Positions 15,949-24,997 of a stretch of 42,349 nt of DNA are shown in pieces. Below the pieces are notes generated by a model that saw only the letters and a program-made list of their open reading frames with translations, had not been told where the DNA came from and searched no databases. Numbering within the stretch: position 1 is the stretch's first letter; each line of letters begins with the position of its first letter. Both the position numbers and the translations under genes were made by a program. The DNA is taken from assembly GCA_009782475.1 (NCBI GenBank), contig WRIZ01000004.1:67989-110337 (forward strand). Reading direction: 5' to 3'. Origin of the DNA: Oscillospiraceae bacterium (GTDB lineage Bacteria > Bacillota > Clostridia > Oscillospirales > UBA929).

Positions 15949-18394
15949 AGGCCAGTTCGTAGACCCCGCGAAATCCCGTGAGAAGGGGACGCTCTCCTTC
16001 ACCGACGTTCCCCTCTGCCAATATGACGTCCCGTTCAGCGAAGCTATCAAGCGATACACAACAGATGACCTGCTGGGGATCGTTCATGACATGCAGGTCA
16101 TCCGGGAGTTTGAGGGGATGCTCTATTCGGTGCGGACGACCAAGCAATACAACGGCGTGGAGTATCTCTACACCGGCCCCGCGCACCTCTATACCGGGCA
16201 GGAGGCCGCTGCCGTCGGCATGGCGTATACCCTGAACCGGGACGATATGATCTTCGGTTCCCACCGCAGTCACGGCGAAGTGCTGGCAAAGGGGTACGCC
16301 GCCATCAAGCGGCTGGACGACGAAACCCTTTACGGCATTATGAAGGAGTTTCTCAACGGCGTCCCGCTGTCGGTCGTTGAAAAACACAACAAAACGGGCA
16401 ACGTCAAAGACCTCGCCTCCGATTTCCTGCTCTATGGGTTCATGGCTGAACTCTTCGGGCGGGACAACGGTTTCACACGGGGGTTTGGCAATTCGATGCA
16501 CGTCTTCTTCACCCCGTTCGGCATCTACCCCAACAACGCCATTGTCGGCGGCAGCGCGGGGATTGCAACGGGCGCGGCGTTGTTCAAAAGGGTCAACCGG
16601 CAACCGGGGCTGGTCGTCTGCAACATCGGCGACGGCTCCCTCGGCTGCGGCCCGGTTTGGGAAGCGTTGAATTTCGCGGCGCAGGGGCAGTTTACAAAAC
16701 TTTGGGACGAAGCCCACAGGGGCGGGCTGCCGGTCATCTTTAACATTCTGAACAACCACTACGGCATGGGCGGGCAGACCAGCGGCGAAACGATGGCGTT
16801 CGACGTCCCCGCCCGGGCCGGCGCGGGAATCTCCCCGACGCAGCTCCATGCCGAGCGGATCGACGGGTATGACGTCTTCGCCGTGATCGACGCCTTTGAG
16901 CGCAAACGCAAAATCATTGAAAACCGCGAAGGCCCCGTCCTGCTGGACACCGTGACCTACCGCTACGCCGGGCATTCGGCCACCGACGCTTCGACCTACC
17001 GTGAGAAAGAGGAAATCGAAGCGTGGCAAGCGGCCGATTCGATCAAGACCTTCAAAGAAAATCTTGGGATGCCTTCGGAGTGCGAGGTCATCGAAAACGG
17101 CGTCCGCGAACGCATCACCAAGATCATGCGCCTCGCCATTGATGAAACGGTGTCGCCGCGCGTCGACTTGTTCCAACAACCGGACGGCATCCGGCAATAT
17201 ATGTTTAGCAACGGAACCACCCCGCCGCCTTCCGGCGGCACCCCTCCCCCGGAGGGGAATGTCTTGATTCCCCAAGACCAAAACCCCCGGCTGCAAAAAA
17301 TCAAAGCCAAATCCCGTACCGCCCACGGGGTTTCTAAACTCAAGCAATACAACATCCGCGACGCGCTGTTTGAAGCCATACTCGATAAATTCTACGCCGA
17401 CCCGGTCATGATTGCCTTTGGGGAAGATAACCGCGACTGGGGCGGGGCGTTCGGTGTCTACGGCGGCGTGACTGAATCCATCCCCTATCACCGTTTTTTC
17501 AATACGCCGATCAGCGAGGGAACCATCGCCGCCGCCGCCGTGGGGTACGGCATGTGCGGCGGCCGCGCCGTGCCGGAGTTGATGTATTGCGACTTTTTAG
17601 GCCGGGCGGGCGACGAGGTGTTCAACCAGCTCTCCAAATGGCAAGCCATGAGCGCGGGAGCCCTTCAAATGCCTGTCGTCCTGCGCGTTTCGGTCGGTTC
17701 CAAATACGGTGCCCAGCACGCTCAGGACTGGACTAGCCTAGTCGCTCATATCCCGGGGTTGAAAGTGGTTTACCCCGCCACGCCGTATGACGCCAAGGGG
17801 CTGATGACTGCCGCCCTGAACGGGACAGACCCGGTTGTCTTCTTCGAGGCGCAGAAACTCTATGACACAGGCGAGTTTTTCCACGACGGCGGCGTGCCGG
17901 AAGGGGAATACGAAATCCCCCTCGGCGAGCCGGATGTCAAACGCGTCGGCACCGACGTCACCATCCTGACGGTGGGCGCGTCGCTCTATCCGGCCGTCGA
18001 AGCGGCCGATTTGCTCAAAGAAAAGTACAATCTCTCAGCCGAAATCATCGACGCGCGGAGCCTTGTGCCGTTTAACTATGCCCTGGTCGTTGAATCGGTG
18101 CGGAAGACGGGGCGGATTGTTTTGGTTTCCGACGCCTGCGAGCGCGGGGCGCATATCGGCGATATGGCGCGCAGCATCACAGAACTTTGCTTTGATTATC
18201 TCGACGCGCCGCCGGTGGTGGTGGCCGCGCCCAATGTCATCTGCCCCTGCCCCGAGCTGGAGGAATGGTATTACCCGCAAGCGAGCTGGATTTTAGACGC
18301 CATCCATCAGAAAATCCTGCCCCTGCCCGGGCATATGGTCAAAATGAACTATACCGCTGCGGAAAAAATCAGACGGGAGAAGCTGGGGATATAA
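15941..18394 (+). CDS. 2-oxo-acid dehydrogenase E1, fused alpha-beta subunits
   Basis: An 817-residue thiamine-diphosphate enzyme. Residues 35-420 match E1-alpha (TPP motif GDG at 230-232, closing with NN at 271-272) and 460-817 match E1-beta (FGEDNRDWGG, GLKVVYPATPYDAKGL). It decarboxylates a 2-oxo acid and acylates the E2 lipoyl group. The alpha-beta linker (about residues 426-445) is encoded by a palindromic repeat element and is Pro/Gly-rich. Separate subunits are the more common state; fused forms occur in some anaerobes and Bacteroidetes. Substrate unknown: acetoin, pyruvate and branched-chain types are all possible. Confidence 0.9.
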   Translation: MPKGQFVDPAKSREKGTLSFTDVPLCQYDVPFSEAIKRYTTDDLLGIVHDMQVIREFEGMLYSVRTTKQYNGVEYLYTGPAHLYTGQEAAAVGMAYTLNRDDMIFGSHRSHGEVLAKGYAAIKRLDDETLYGIMKEFLNGVPLSVVEKHNKTGNVKDLASDFLLYGFMAELFGRDNGFTRGFGNSMHVFFTPFGIYPNNAIVGGSAGIATGAALFKRVNRQPGLVVCNIGDGSLGCGPVWEALNFAAQGQFTKLWDEAHRGGLPVIFNILNNHYGMGGQTSGETMAFDVPARAGAGISPTQLHAERIDGYDVFAVIDAFERKRKIIENREGPVLLDTVTYRYAGHSATDASTYREKEEIEAWQAADSIKTFKENLGMPSECEVIENGVRERITKIMRLAIDETVSPRVDLFQQPDGIRQYMFSNGTTPPPSGGTPPPEGNVLIPQDQNPRLQKIKAKSRTAHGVSKLKQYNIRDALFEAILDKFYADPVMIAFGEDNRDWGGAFGVYGGVTESIPYHRFFNTPISEGTIAAAAVGYGMCGGRAVPELMYCDFLGRAGDEVFNQLSKWQAMSAGALQMPVVLRVSVGSKYGAQHAQDWTSLVAHIPGLKVVYPATPYDAKGLMTAALNGTDPVVFFEAQKLYDTGEFFHDGGVPEGEYEIPLGEPDVKRVGTDVTILTVGASLYPAVEAADLLKEKYNLSAEIIDARSLVPFNYALVVESVRKTGRIVLVSDACERGAHIGDMARSITELCFDYLDAPPVVVAAPNVICPCPELEEWYYPQASWILDAIHQKILPLPGHMVKMNYTAAEKIRREKLGI
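17216..17273 (+). repeat. Palindromic repeat in the alpha-beta linker of E1
   Basis: ACCACCCCG start (17216-17224), hairpin GCCGCC-TTCC-GGCGGC (17224-17239), hairpin CCCCTCC-CCC-GGAGGGG (17241-17257), then GGGGAAT/ATTCCCC (17254-17260 with 17267-17273). It shares its conserved bases with each half of the E2 element at 13647-13756. The variable hairpin near the left end differs, as in a family evolving with compensatory changes. Confidence 0.8.
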
Positions 18395-18395
18395 A

Positions 18396-18430
18396 ACAGT
18401 GGACAGTTGACAGTAGATAGTTGATAGTTA
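18396..18430 (+). repeat. Heptamer array between the E1 and dehydrogenase genes
   Basis: Five 7-bp units in tandem (ACAGTGG, ACAGTTG, ACAGTAG, ATAGTTG, ATAGTTA), consensus AGTKRAY when the phase is shifted. It begins just after the E1 stop and ends 15 bp before the GTG of the next gene. The same heptamer family occurs inside that gene (19193-19220) and across trpB/trpA (24970-24997). Confidence 0.75.
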
Positions 18431-18445
18431 GGATGGGGGTTAACT

Positions 18446-19645
18446 GTGGAAACAACTGCTGTGCGGTTATACGGCAAAGACGATTTGCGGCTTGAAACCT
18501 TTGAACTGCCGCCCATCCGCGAGGATGAAATCTTGGCGAAGGTGGTTTGCGACAGCATCTGCATGTCCACCTACAAGGCGGCCGAACAGGGCACGGCGCA
18601 TAAGCGGGTGCCGAAAGACGCGGCGCAAAACCCGGTCATCGTCGGCCACGAATTTTGCGGGGAACTGCTGGAAATCGGAGCCAAATGGCGGGAGCAGTTT
18701 ACAGAAGGGCAGTGTTTCGCCATCCAGCCCGCCGTCAACGATCCGGCCAACATTTACGCCTCGCCGGGGTACAGTTTCCCGCTGATCGGCGGGGCGGCCA
18801 CCCATATCATCATCCCCAACATCTTCATGGAACGCGGGTGCCTGCTGCCTTACGGCGGGGAAGCCTTTTACCACGGTTCGCTGGCCGAACCGATGAGCTG
18901 CGTTGTGGGCGGTTTTCACTGCATGTATCACTCCGAAGCGGGCAGTTATGTTCATCAAATGGGGATCAAAGAGGGCGGAAAGATGTGCCTGCTGGCCGGA
19001 GCCGGGCCGATGGGGTTGGGCGCGATCGATTACGCCTTGCACTCCGGCCGCCGTCCGTCGCTGCTGGTGGTGACCGATATAGATGAAAAACGGCTGGCAC
19101 GCGCCGCCGGACTGTATCCGCCGGAACATGCTAAAGAGTGCGGCGTGGAGCTGATTTATGTAAATAATCCCAGCACCCAATCGCTTCTCGAACTATCCAC
19201 TATCCACTATCCACTATCCACTGGCTTTGACGATGTCTTTGTTTATGTACCGATAGCTTCTGTCGTTGAACAGGGCGGCGCCGTCCTCGGATACGACGGC
19301 TGCCTGAACTTCTTCGCCGGGCCGACCGATTCGGAATTTTCGGCCAAATTGAACTTTTATGATTTTCACTACAGCGGCCATCATACCGCCTGTAACTCGG
19401 GCGGCAACACCGACGATATGAGGGAATCACTGGCCATGATGGCGGCGGGGCAAATCGACCCGTCCGCCATGATAACCCACATCGGCGGGCTGGACGCGGT
19501 GATCGAAACAACACTGAATCTCCCCAAAATCCCGGGCGGCAAGAAGCTGATCTATACCCACCTCTCCCTGCCGCTGACGGCCATTGAGGGGCTGTGGACG
19601 CCGGAACGGGAGAAACATCTGCTCAAAACGGGGGTGCTCGCGTGA
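18446..19645 (+). CDS. Zinc-type medium-chain dehydrogenase (L-sorbose-1-phosphate reductase-like)
   Basis: A 399-residue MDR-family protein resembling SorE-type sugar-phosphate dehydrogenases. An N-terminal GroES-like domain has CDSICMSTYK and GHEFCGE, with the C39 and H-E metal ligands. A Rossmann domain has GAGPMGLGAID near residue 190, and a C-terminal lobe follows. It is expected to oxidise or reduce a polyol- or ketose-phosphate with NAD(P). The start is GTG 18446 with GGGGG 6 bp upstream. A 28-bp heptamer array (19193-19220) is read in frame within the Rossmann domain, adding about ten residues (around LSTIHYPLST). The stop overlaps the GTG of the SDR gene. Confidence 0.8.
   Translation: METTAVRLYGKDDLRLETFELPPIREDEILAKVVCDSICMSTYKAAEQGTAHKRVPKDAAQNPVIVGHEFCGELLEIGAKWREQFTEGQCFAIQPAVNDPANIYASPGYSFPLIGGAATHIIIPNIFMERGCLLPYGGEAFYHGSLAEPMSCVVGGFHCMYHSEAGSYVHQMGIKEGGKMCLLAGAGPMGLGAIDYALHSGRRPSLLVVTDIDEKRLARAAGLYPPEHAKECGVELIYVNNPSTQSLLELSTIHYPLSTGFDDVFVYVPIASVVEQGGAVLGYDGCLNFFAGPTDSEFSAKLNFYDFHYSGHHTACNSGGNTDDMRESLAMMAAGQIDPSAMITHIGGLDAVIETTLNLPKIPGGKKLIYTHLSLPLTAIEGLWTPEREKHLLKTGVLA
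19193..19220 (+). repeat. Heptamer array inside the dehydrogenase coding sequence
   Basis: Four exact tandem copies of CTATCCA (reverse complement TGGATAG, that is AGTGGAT in array phase), inverted relative to the array at 18396-18430. The frame remains open, so the repeat is translated. Confidence 0.85.
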
Positions 19646-20406
19646 GGCTGAAAGGGAAAGTGGCCGTTGTAACAGGCGGCGCGCAGGGGTTTGGCGCGGG
19701 CATCGCGGCCTGTCTCGCCGAAGAAGGCGCGGCGGTCGCCGTCGCCGACCTCAAAGCCGGGATCATCACCGACGTAACCAAAGAGCAGGAGGTCGAACGG
19801 CTCTGCGATACTGTTATGGAGCAATATGGGCGGCTGGATATTTTTATCGCCAACGCCGGGATTCTCAAAGCGGGCGGGCTGGAAGAAATGACCGCCGAGG
19901 ATTTTGAGCTGGTTACCAAAGTCAATTATCATGCCTTCTTCCTCTGCGCCAAAGCGGCTTCGCGGGTGATGAAACAACAGCGGGAAACTCACCCCGGCAG
20001 AACCTATGACATCATCCAAATCAATAGCAAGTCGGGGCTGGAAGGCTCGAACAAAAACTTCGCCTACGCCGGAAGCAAATTCGGCGCGATCGGGCTGGTG
20101 CAGTCCTTCGCGCTCGAACTGGCGGAGTGCGGCATCAAAGTCAACGCCGTCTGCCCCGGGAACTACTACGAAGGGTCTCTGTGGGCAGACCCGGACAACG
20201 GGCTGTTCGTTCAATACCTACGGGCGGGGAAAGTCCCGGGAGCAAAAACAGCCGCCGATGTGAAGGCGTTTTACGAGGCTAAGACCCCGATCAAGCGCGG
20301 CTGTCTCCCGATCGACGCCGCCCGCGCCGTCATGTACTGTGTCGAACAGCAATATGAGACGGGACAGGCCATACCCGTGACCGGGGGGCAGGTGATGCTG
20401 CGGTGA
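19642..20406 (+). CDS. Short-chain dehydrogenase, sorbitol-6-phosphate dehydrogenase-like
   Basis: A 254-residue SDR. The nucleotide motif TGGAQGFG is at 11-18, NAG at 71-73, and the catalytic YxxxK is Y142/K146 (FAYAGSKFG). The sequence after the active site (NYYEGSLWADPDNGLFVQYL) matches a clostridial group annotated as sorbitol-6-phosphate dehydrogenase subunit. It should interconvert a polyol-phosphate and a ketose-phosphate. The GTG start (19642) overlaps the upstream TGA, with GGGGG 7 bp before it; the frame upstream of this point is only a shadow. The stop likewise forms GTGA with the next gene. It probably works on the same sugar as the MDR dehydrogenase. Confidence 0.85.
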   Translation: MRLKGKVAVVTGGAQGFGAGIAACLAEEGAAVAVADLKAGIITDVTKEQEVERLCDTVMEQYGRLDIFIANAGILKAGGLEEMTAEDFELVTKVNYHAFFLCAKAASRVMKQQRETHPGRTYDIIQINSKSGLEGSNKNFAYAGSKFGAIGLVQSFALELAECGIKVNAVCPGNYYEGSLWADPDNGLFVQYLRAGKVPGAKTAADVKAFYEAKTPIKRGCLPIDAARAVMYCVEQQYETGQAIPVTGGQVMLR

Positions 20407-21317
20407 GCGAGGTGTTCAACAACCATATCCACACGACCTATTCGTTTTCGCCGTACACCCCGGCGCAAGCGGTGCAAAAAGCGAAAGCCGCCGGTTTGGC
20501 GATGGCGGGGATCGTTGACCATGACACCGTCGCGGGCGCGCCGGAGTTTTTGGCCGAGGGCAAAAAACTAGGCCTCCCGGTGACGGTCGGCTTTGAAATG
20601 CGCGTAACCCACGCCCATACGGCGATCGGGAACCGCCGCACCAACCATCCCGACCAAACCGACTGCTCCTATTTCACCTTCCACGGCGTGCCCAGCGGGA
20701 AATTTGATGCGGTGACGGAATTTCTCAAACCGATCGCCGAGGCGCGCGGCCGCCGAAATAGAGCCATGTGCCAGCGGCTGGGGCTGGATTACGAACGCGA
20801 CGTGCTGCCGCTTTCAATGTCGCACAAAGGCGGCTCGGTGACCGAGCGGCATATCCTGTTCGCTTTGGCCAAAGGCGATTACGGCGAATTGGGGAGGTTG
20901 AAAGCGGATTTTCAGGATTATATCCCCGCCGGGCGGGACGAATGCCCGGACATCGAAACCGCGCTGGCGTTCGCGTCGGCCAACGGCATCATCGCGGCTT
21001 ATCCGTATTTGGGCGACGTCACGGTGAGCGTCACAGGCGATAAGAAAGCCCAAACATTTGAAGACGGGTACCTTGATGCGTTGTTCGCCATCCTGCACAA
21101 ACTCGGCGTCCGCGCCGTCACCTACGCGCCCTCGCGGAATACCCGCCAACAGCTTCTGCGGCTGAGGGCGTTGTGCGAACAGTACCAAATGCTCCAAATC
21201 TGCGGGGAGGACATCAACTTCCCCAATCAGCCCTTTGTGTGCGAGGCGTTGCGCGACCCGATGTTCGCCAATCTCCGCGACACGGCGCGGATGCTGATTG
21301 AGAACGAAAAACTGTAA
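20403..21317 (+). CDS. PHP-domain metal-dependent phosphoesterase
   Basis: A 304-residue PHP protein. Metal-binding motifs are HIHTTYS (H8, H10), VDHDTV, GFEMRVTH and a C-terminal CGEDINFP. The family includes histidinol phosphatases and many uncharacterised phosphoesterases, and the protein is cytoplasmic. The GTG start overlaps the SDR stop, so it is the last gene of the eight-gene operon and probably acts on a phosphorylated intermediate of the same pathway. The substrate cannot be inferred from sequence. Confidence 0.82.
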   Translation: MSEVFNNHIHTTYSFSPYTPAQAVQKAKAAGLAMAGIVDHDTVAGAPEFLAEGKKLGLPVTVGFEMRVTHAHTAIGNRRTNHPDQTDCSYFTFHGVPSGKFDAVTEFLKPIAEARGRRNRAMCQRLGLDYERDVLPLSMSHKGGSVTERHILFALAKGDYGELGRLKADFQDYIPAGRDECPDIETALAFASANGIIAAYPYLGDVTVSVTGDKKAQTFEDGYLDALFAILHKLGVRAVTYAPSRNTRQQLLRLRALCEQYQMLQICGEDINFPNQPFVCEALRDPMFANLRDTARMLIENEKL

Positions 21318-21359
21318 GGTATATTTGGATATAAAGCATTAAGAAAAGGATGGGTATAT

Positions 21360-21851
21360 ATGGATGCGGTTGTAATTGTATATATTATTCTTAGTATCGT
21401 ATTGTTTATCAGCTGCGTTGGAACGCTGATCCATTTGCAAACGGTACAGAAACGCCGCGCCGCCATGTATCGGGAAACGGCGCACCGCGTGACAGGTAAA
21501 GCTGTATCCAAGAAAAACAAGCATATATGGGTGAGTATCGGGACAGGTAATGAGAATAGCGGCCCTAACGCAATCAGGTATGATCGGGAGCATTATACGA
21601 AAGTAGTTTATGAATACAGCGTCAATGGGGCTACATACAAACATAAGGTAACGTTTAAGGGTATCAATACATATCCCAAGGAGCATGTATTTTTGTATAC
21701 ACCCGGCAAACCTGAAAGAGTATACCTTACCTCTTCGCTACGCTACAAAAGCCGGACAAACCGAATGATGTTTGCGGCGGTGCTGGGCTTCCTTGTGATA
21801 TGGGTTTCTATGGGCTGGCTGTTTGACGAGTATTTTGGCCTGTTTCAATAA
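21360..21851 (+). CDS. DUF3592-like membrane protein
   Basis: A 163-residue protein with one transmembrane helix at the start (about residues 4-26) and one near the end (about 138-156). Between them is a soluble beta-rich part with YDREHYTKVVYEYSVNGATY and YTPGKPERVYL, the pattern of the DUF3592 family (a 'Y.V.G..Y' strand and 'YNPKNP..' turn). Function unknown. AAGGATGGG precedes the ATG. It begins 42 bp after the PHP gene and could be its own unit or an operon tail. A palindrome follows before the chemotaxis receptor gene. Confidence 0.6.
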   Translation: MDAVVIVYIILSIVLFISCVGTLIHLQTVQKRRAAMYRETAHRVTGKAVSKKNKHIWVSIGTGNENSGPNAIRYDREHYTKVVYEYSVNGATYKHKVTFKGINTYPKEHVFLYTPGKPERVYLTSSLRYKSRTNRMMFAAVLGFLVIWVSMGWLFDEYFGLFQ

Positions 21852-21885
21852 GCTCCTTGCACAATGGCACCGTGACCTCTCCTCT

Positions 21886-21922
21886 GAAAATGCTTGAACA
21901 TTTTCCGATACCATGATACAAT
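21886..21922 (+). promoter_or_regulatory. Promoter of the chemotaxis receptor gene with an overlapping palindrome
   Basis: TTGAAC (21894-21899), 17 bp, TACAAT (21917-21922). The perfect inverted repeat GAAAATG/CATTTTC (21886-21892 and 21899-21905, 6-bp centre) straddles the -35 box and could be an operator. No T-run follows, so it is unlikely to be a terminator of the upstream gene. Confidence 0.55.
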
Positions 21923-21967
21923 GAACGCATTAGTCTAAGCCACACTGTAGAAATATGAGGTGGGTAT

Positions 21968-23713
21968 ATGGGTAAGTCAGGCGGCGCGCATCAAAAATCC
22001 GGGCTGCAGCGGGAGATTCTGCTTCCGGTCGGGGCATTGATCATCATCATTGTAACCATTTTGTCGGTATTGTCACTGGTGAATCTAAACCGGGCTTTGG
22101 AAAAAGAGATCAAGCATATCGAAGACGGGTTTGACAGCAATATAAAAGTTGCGGTTGAAACCATCATCAGCGCGCTGGACGCCAATCATCAAATGTACTT
22201 GGACGGATATGTCACAGAGGAAGTCGTGATGGAAACCGCGAAAAAGCTGGTGCGCGATACCCGTTACAGCAGCGCGGCCGACAAGAAAGACGACGGTTAC
22301 TTTTGGGCCGATATGGCCGACGGGCTTTGCGTCGTCCACTATAATTCCGCCAACGAAGGAGCCATGCGCTGGAACGCGCAGGACAAAGAAGGCACATATT
22401 TCATTCAAAACTTCATCAAGGTTGGCAACCAAGGCGGCGATTATACGGAGTTCTATTTCGGCAAACCCGGCGATGAAGAAGGCTCCTATAAAAAAAGAGG
22501 ATATACATTGAAATACCAGCCTTACGGATGGTATATCAGCACCGGAAACTATTATGACGATATAGACGTAGTGATCGAGGAGATTGAGCAGACGCGGCGT
22601 ATAGATACCATCGTCATGGTAAGCGTGAGCGTCGGCGTCTCGATCATAGGCTTGATCTTTATGGCGTTCAGCATCATGCGGATCACAAGACCTGTTCAGA
22701 TTCTCTCCGATCACATCCGTATGCTCTCGGTCGGCGACACATCCGGGGCGTCCGTTCCCGCAACGGTCAGGCATGACGAAATCGGCAGCTTGCAGGAACG
22801 CCTGATCAACCTCTCGCAAGCCACCAATACCCAAGCCAGCATCATGGAAGCCATCGCCCACGGCGATTACTCGCTGGCGGTCGACAAACGCTCGGACAAC
22901 GACGTGATGAACCAGGCCATTCACTATATGCTCGACAAAACGAATGAAACCCTTCAGCAGATCCACATCACCGCCAGCAGGGTCACGGCGGGTTCCAAAC
23001 AGGTGGCCGACGGCGCGCAGGCATTGGCGCAGGGTTCTATGGCGCAGAACAAAGCCGTTGAAAAACTCTCGGGCTCGGTTGCCGAAATCGCGAGCAAGAC
23101 AAAAGACAACACTGAAATGGCGGAACGAGCCGCCAATTTGGCCAGCACCATCAAGATAAACGCCGAAAAAGGCAGCCGGCAAATGGACGAAATGATGACG
23201 GCGGCCAATGAGATCAGGGAAGCAAGCCACGGCATCAATAAGGTCATTCAGGCCATCGACAGCATCGCCTTCCAAACCAACATCCTCGCCTTAAACGCCG
23301 CGGTAGAAGCGGCGCGGGCGGGGCAGCACGGCAAAGGGTTCGCGGTCGTGGCCGAGGAAGTCCGCAGCCTCGCCTCCAAAAGCGCGGAAGCCGCAAAGGA
23401 TACCGGGGAATTGATCGCCAGTTCGATCGAAAAAGCCGATTTGGGCGCGAACATCGCCGAAGAGACGGCGGCCAGCCTCGCCGAGATCGTTTCCGGGATC
23501 AATGAGAGCAATCAAATCGTCGGCGAAATCTCCAAATCCTCCGAAGACCAATCCATGCGGATCATGCAGGTTCACGCGGAAATAGACCATGTGGTGCAGG
23601 TCATCCAGCAAAACAGCGCGACCGCCCAGCAAAGCGCGGCGGCGGCGGAAGAAATGAATTCGGAATCCAACAATTTGGAAGATTTGATCGCGCAATTCAA
23701 GTTAAGGCGTTAA
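21968..23713 (+). CDS. Methyl-accepting chemotaxis protein with a Cache sensor domain
   Basis: A 581-residue transmembrane receptor. TM1 is at about 16-39, an extracellular single-Cache-type sensor ([30 protein letters not shown]) at about 45-205, TM2 at 213-235, HAMP at 236-290, and the cytoplasmic methylation/signalling rod from about 320 to 575. The CheA/CheW-binding hairpin ([19 protein letters not shown]) is near residue 435. Small-molecule Cache domains of this sort often bind organic acids. A GAGGTGGG site precedes the ATG. It implies a chemotaxis system elsewhere; no che gene is adjacent. Confidence 0.93.
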   Translation: MGKSGGAHQKSGLQREILLPVGALIIIIVTILSVLSLVNLNRALEKEIKHIEDGFDSNIKVAVETIISALDANHQMYLDGYVTEEVVMETAKKLVRDTRYSSAADKKDDGYFWADMADGLCVVHYNSANEGAMRWNAQDKEGTYFIQNFIKVGNQGGDYTEFYFGKPGDEEGSYKKRGYTLKYQPYGWYISTGNYYDDIDVVIEEIEQTRRIDTIVMVSVSVGVSIIGLIFMAFSIMRITRPVQILSDHIRMLSVGDTSGASVPATVRHDEIGSLQERLINLSQATNTQASIMEAIAHGDYSLAVDKRSDNDVMNQAIHYMLDKTNETLQQIHITASRVTAGSKQVADGAQALAQGSMAQNKAVEKLSGSVAEIASKTKDNTEMAERAANLASTIKINAEKGSRQMDEMMTAANEIREASHGINKVIQAIDSIAFQTNILALNAAVEAARAGQHGKGFAVVAEEVRSLASKSAEAAKDTGELIASSIEKADLGANIAEETAASLAEIVSGINESNQIVGEISKSSEDQSMRIMQVHAEIDHVVQVIQQNSATAQQSAAAAEEMNSESNNLEDLIAQFKLRR

Positions 23714-23732
23714 ATGCCCGCAGGTTGACTTC

Positions 23733-23766
23733 GTCCCTGACGAAACCGGTTGGCTTCGTCAGGGAC
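23733..23766 (+). terminator. 12-bp inverted repeat between the receptor gene and trpB
   Basis: Perfect arms GTCCCTGACGAA (23733-23744) and TTCGTCAGGGAC (23755-23766) around a 10-base loop, followed only by TTTA. It could be a weak intrinsic terminator for the chemotaxis gene, or a structure in the trp leader. No Trp-rich leader peptide or T-box features are seen, so the role is open. Confidence 0.5.
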
Positions 23767-23793
23767 TTTACGATGAATACAGGAGATGAAACC

Positions 23794-24981
23794 ATGACAA
23801 ACGGAAGATTCGGCAGCTACGGGGGGCAGTATATCCCCGAAACGCTGATGAATGCCATCAAGGAACTGGAGCGGGCTTATGACCGGTGGCGCGGCGACCC
23901 GGGATTTATCAGCGAACTGAACGCCTTGCTCAAAGAATACGCCGGAAGGCCGTCGCTTCTGTATTACGCGAAGAAGATGACGGCGGATTTGGGCGGGGCG
24001 AAGGTCTATCTGAAGCGCGAAGACTTGAACCATACAGGTTCCCATAAAATCAACAATGTGCTGGGGCAGGCGTTGTTGGCGAAAAAGATGGGCAAAAAGC
24101 GCATGATCGCCGAAACCGGGGCGGGGCAGCACGGCGTGGCGACCGCCACCGCCGCAACCCTTCTCGGCATGGAATGCGAAATATTCATGGGCAAAGAGGA
24201 TATGGAACGCCAGGCATTGAATGTTTACCGAATGCGGATGCTGGGCGCGAAGGTCAACTGCGTCACCTCCGGCACGGCGACGCTGAAAGACGCCGTTAAC
24301 GCCACCATGCGCGAATGGGCGGGGCGGATGGAAGACACTCATTATTGCCTCGGTTCGGTTATGGGACCCCACCCCTTTCCAACCATGGTGCGGGATTTTC
24401 AAGCCGTCATCGGCCGCGAGATCAAAGAACAAATACTGCTGAAAGAAGGAAGATTGCCCGATTCGGTCATTGCCTGCGTCGGCGGGGGGAGCAACGCCAT
24501 CGGCGCGTTCTATGAATTTATCGGCGACAGGGAAGTGGAACTTATCGGCTGCGAGGCCGGAGGCAGGGGCACCGGCACGCCGGATAACGCCGCCACCGTC
24601 ACAAACGGCTCGGTCGGCGTCTTCCACGGCATGAAGTCCTATTTCTGTCAGGATGAATACGGGCAGATCGCGCCTGTTTATTCCATTTCGGCGGGACTTG
24701 ACTATCCCGGCGTCGGCCCCGAACACGCCGACCTGTTTGATCGGAAAAGGGCGCGGTATGTGGCTGTGACCGACGACGAAGCGGTGGCCGCGTTCGACTA
24801 TCTGACCCGGATGGAAGGGATCATCCCGGCCATCGAGAGCGCGCACGCCGTGGCCTACGCGATGGTGTACGCGCCCAAACTTGGTAAAGATCAAATTATC
24901 GTCGTCAATCTATCCGGGCGGGGTGACAAAGACGTGGCGGCTATCGCCCGACATAAAGGAGTGACGATCAGTGAACAGTGA
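23794..24981 (+). CDS. trpB: Tryptophan synthase beta chain
   Basis: A 395-residue PLP enzyme that condenses indole with L-serine. The PLP lysine is K85 in [20 protein letters not shown] carries the catalytic Glu of the indole site, and [10 protein letters not shown] binds the PLP phosphate. The frame is open further upstream, but homology begins at [13 protein letters not shown] and AGGAGA lies 7 bp before this ATG. It is the first gene of a trp operon in the order B-A-D-C-F, and its last codons overlap the trpA start by 11 bp. That overlap is made of heptamer repeat DNA. trpE and trpG are not in the window. Confidence 0.96.
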   Translation: MTNGRFGSYGGQYIPETLMNAIKELERAYDRWRGDPGFISELNALLKEYAGRPSLLYYAKKMTADLGGAKVYLKREDLNHTGSHKINNVLGQALLAKKMGKKRMIAETGAGQHGVATATAATLLGMECEIFMGKEDMERQALNVYRMRMLGAKVNCVTSGTATLKDAVNATMREWAGRMEDTHYCLGSVMGPHPFPTMVRDFQAVIGREIKEQILLKEGRLPDSVIACVGGGSNAIGAFYEFIGDREVELIGCEAGGRGTGTPDNAATVTNGSVGVFHGMKSYFCQDEYGQIAPVYSISAGLDYPGVGPEHADLFDRKRARYVAVTDDEAVAAFDYLTRMEGIIPAIESAHAVAYAMVYAPKLGKDQIIVVNLSGRGDKDVAAIARHKGVTISEQ

Positions 24982-24997
24982 ACAGTTAACAACGAAC
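24970..24997 (+). repeat. Heptamer array across the trpB/trpA junction
   Basis: Tandem units AGTGAAC, AGTGAAC, AGTTAAC, AACGAAC, followed by a degenerate AATGAGA. It encodes the last residues of TrpB (SEQ) and the extra N-terminus of TrpA ([10 protein letters not shown]), including both the trpB stop and the trpA GTG. Same family as 18396-18430 and 19193-19220. Confidence 0.75.

Noticed and set aside
15923-17491. A 522-codon open frame on the minus strand over the E1 gene
   Set aside because: Long because of high GC and few stops; the plus strand carries the full E1 motifs and operon overlaps.
23711-23793. Classical trp attenuator or T-box upstream of trpB
   Set aside because: One inverted repeat but no tandem Trp codons, no alternative pairing and no T-box sequence; transcription could also come from upstream.
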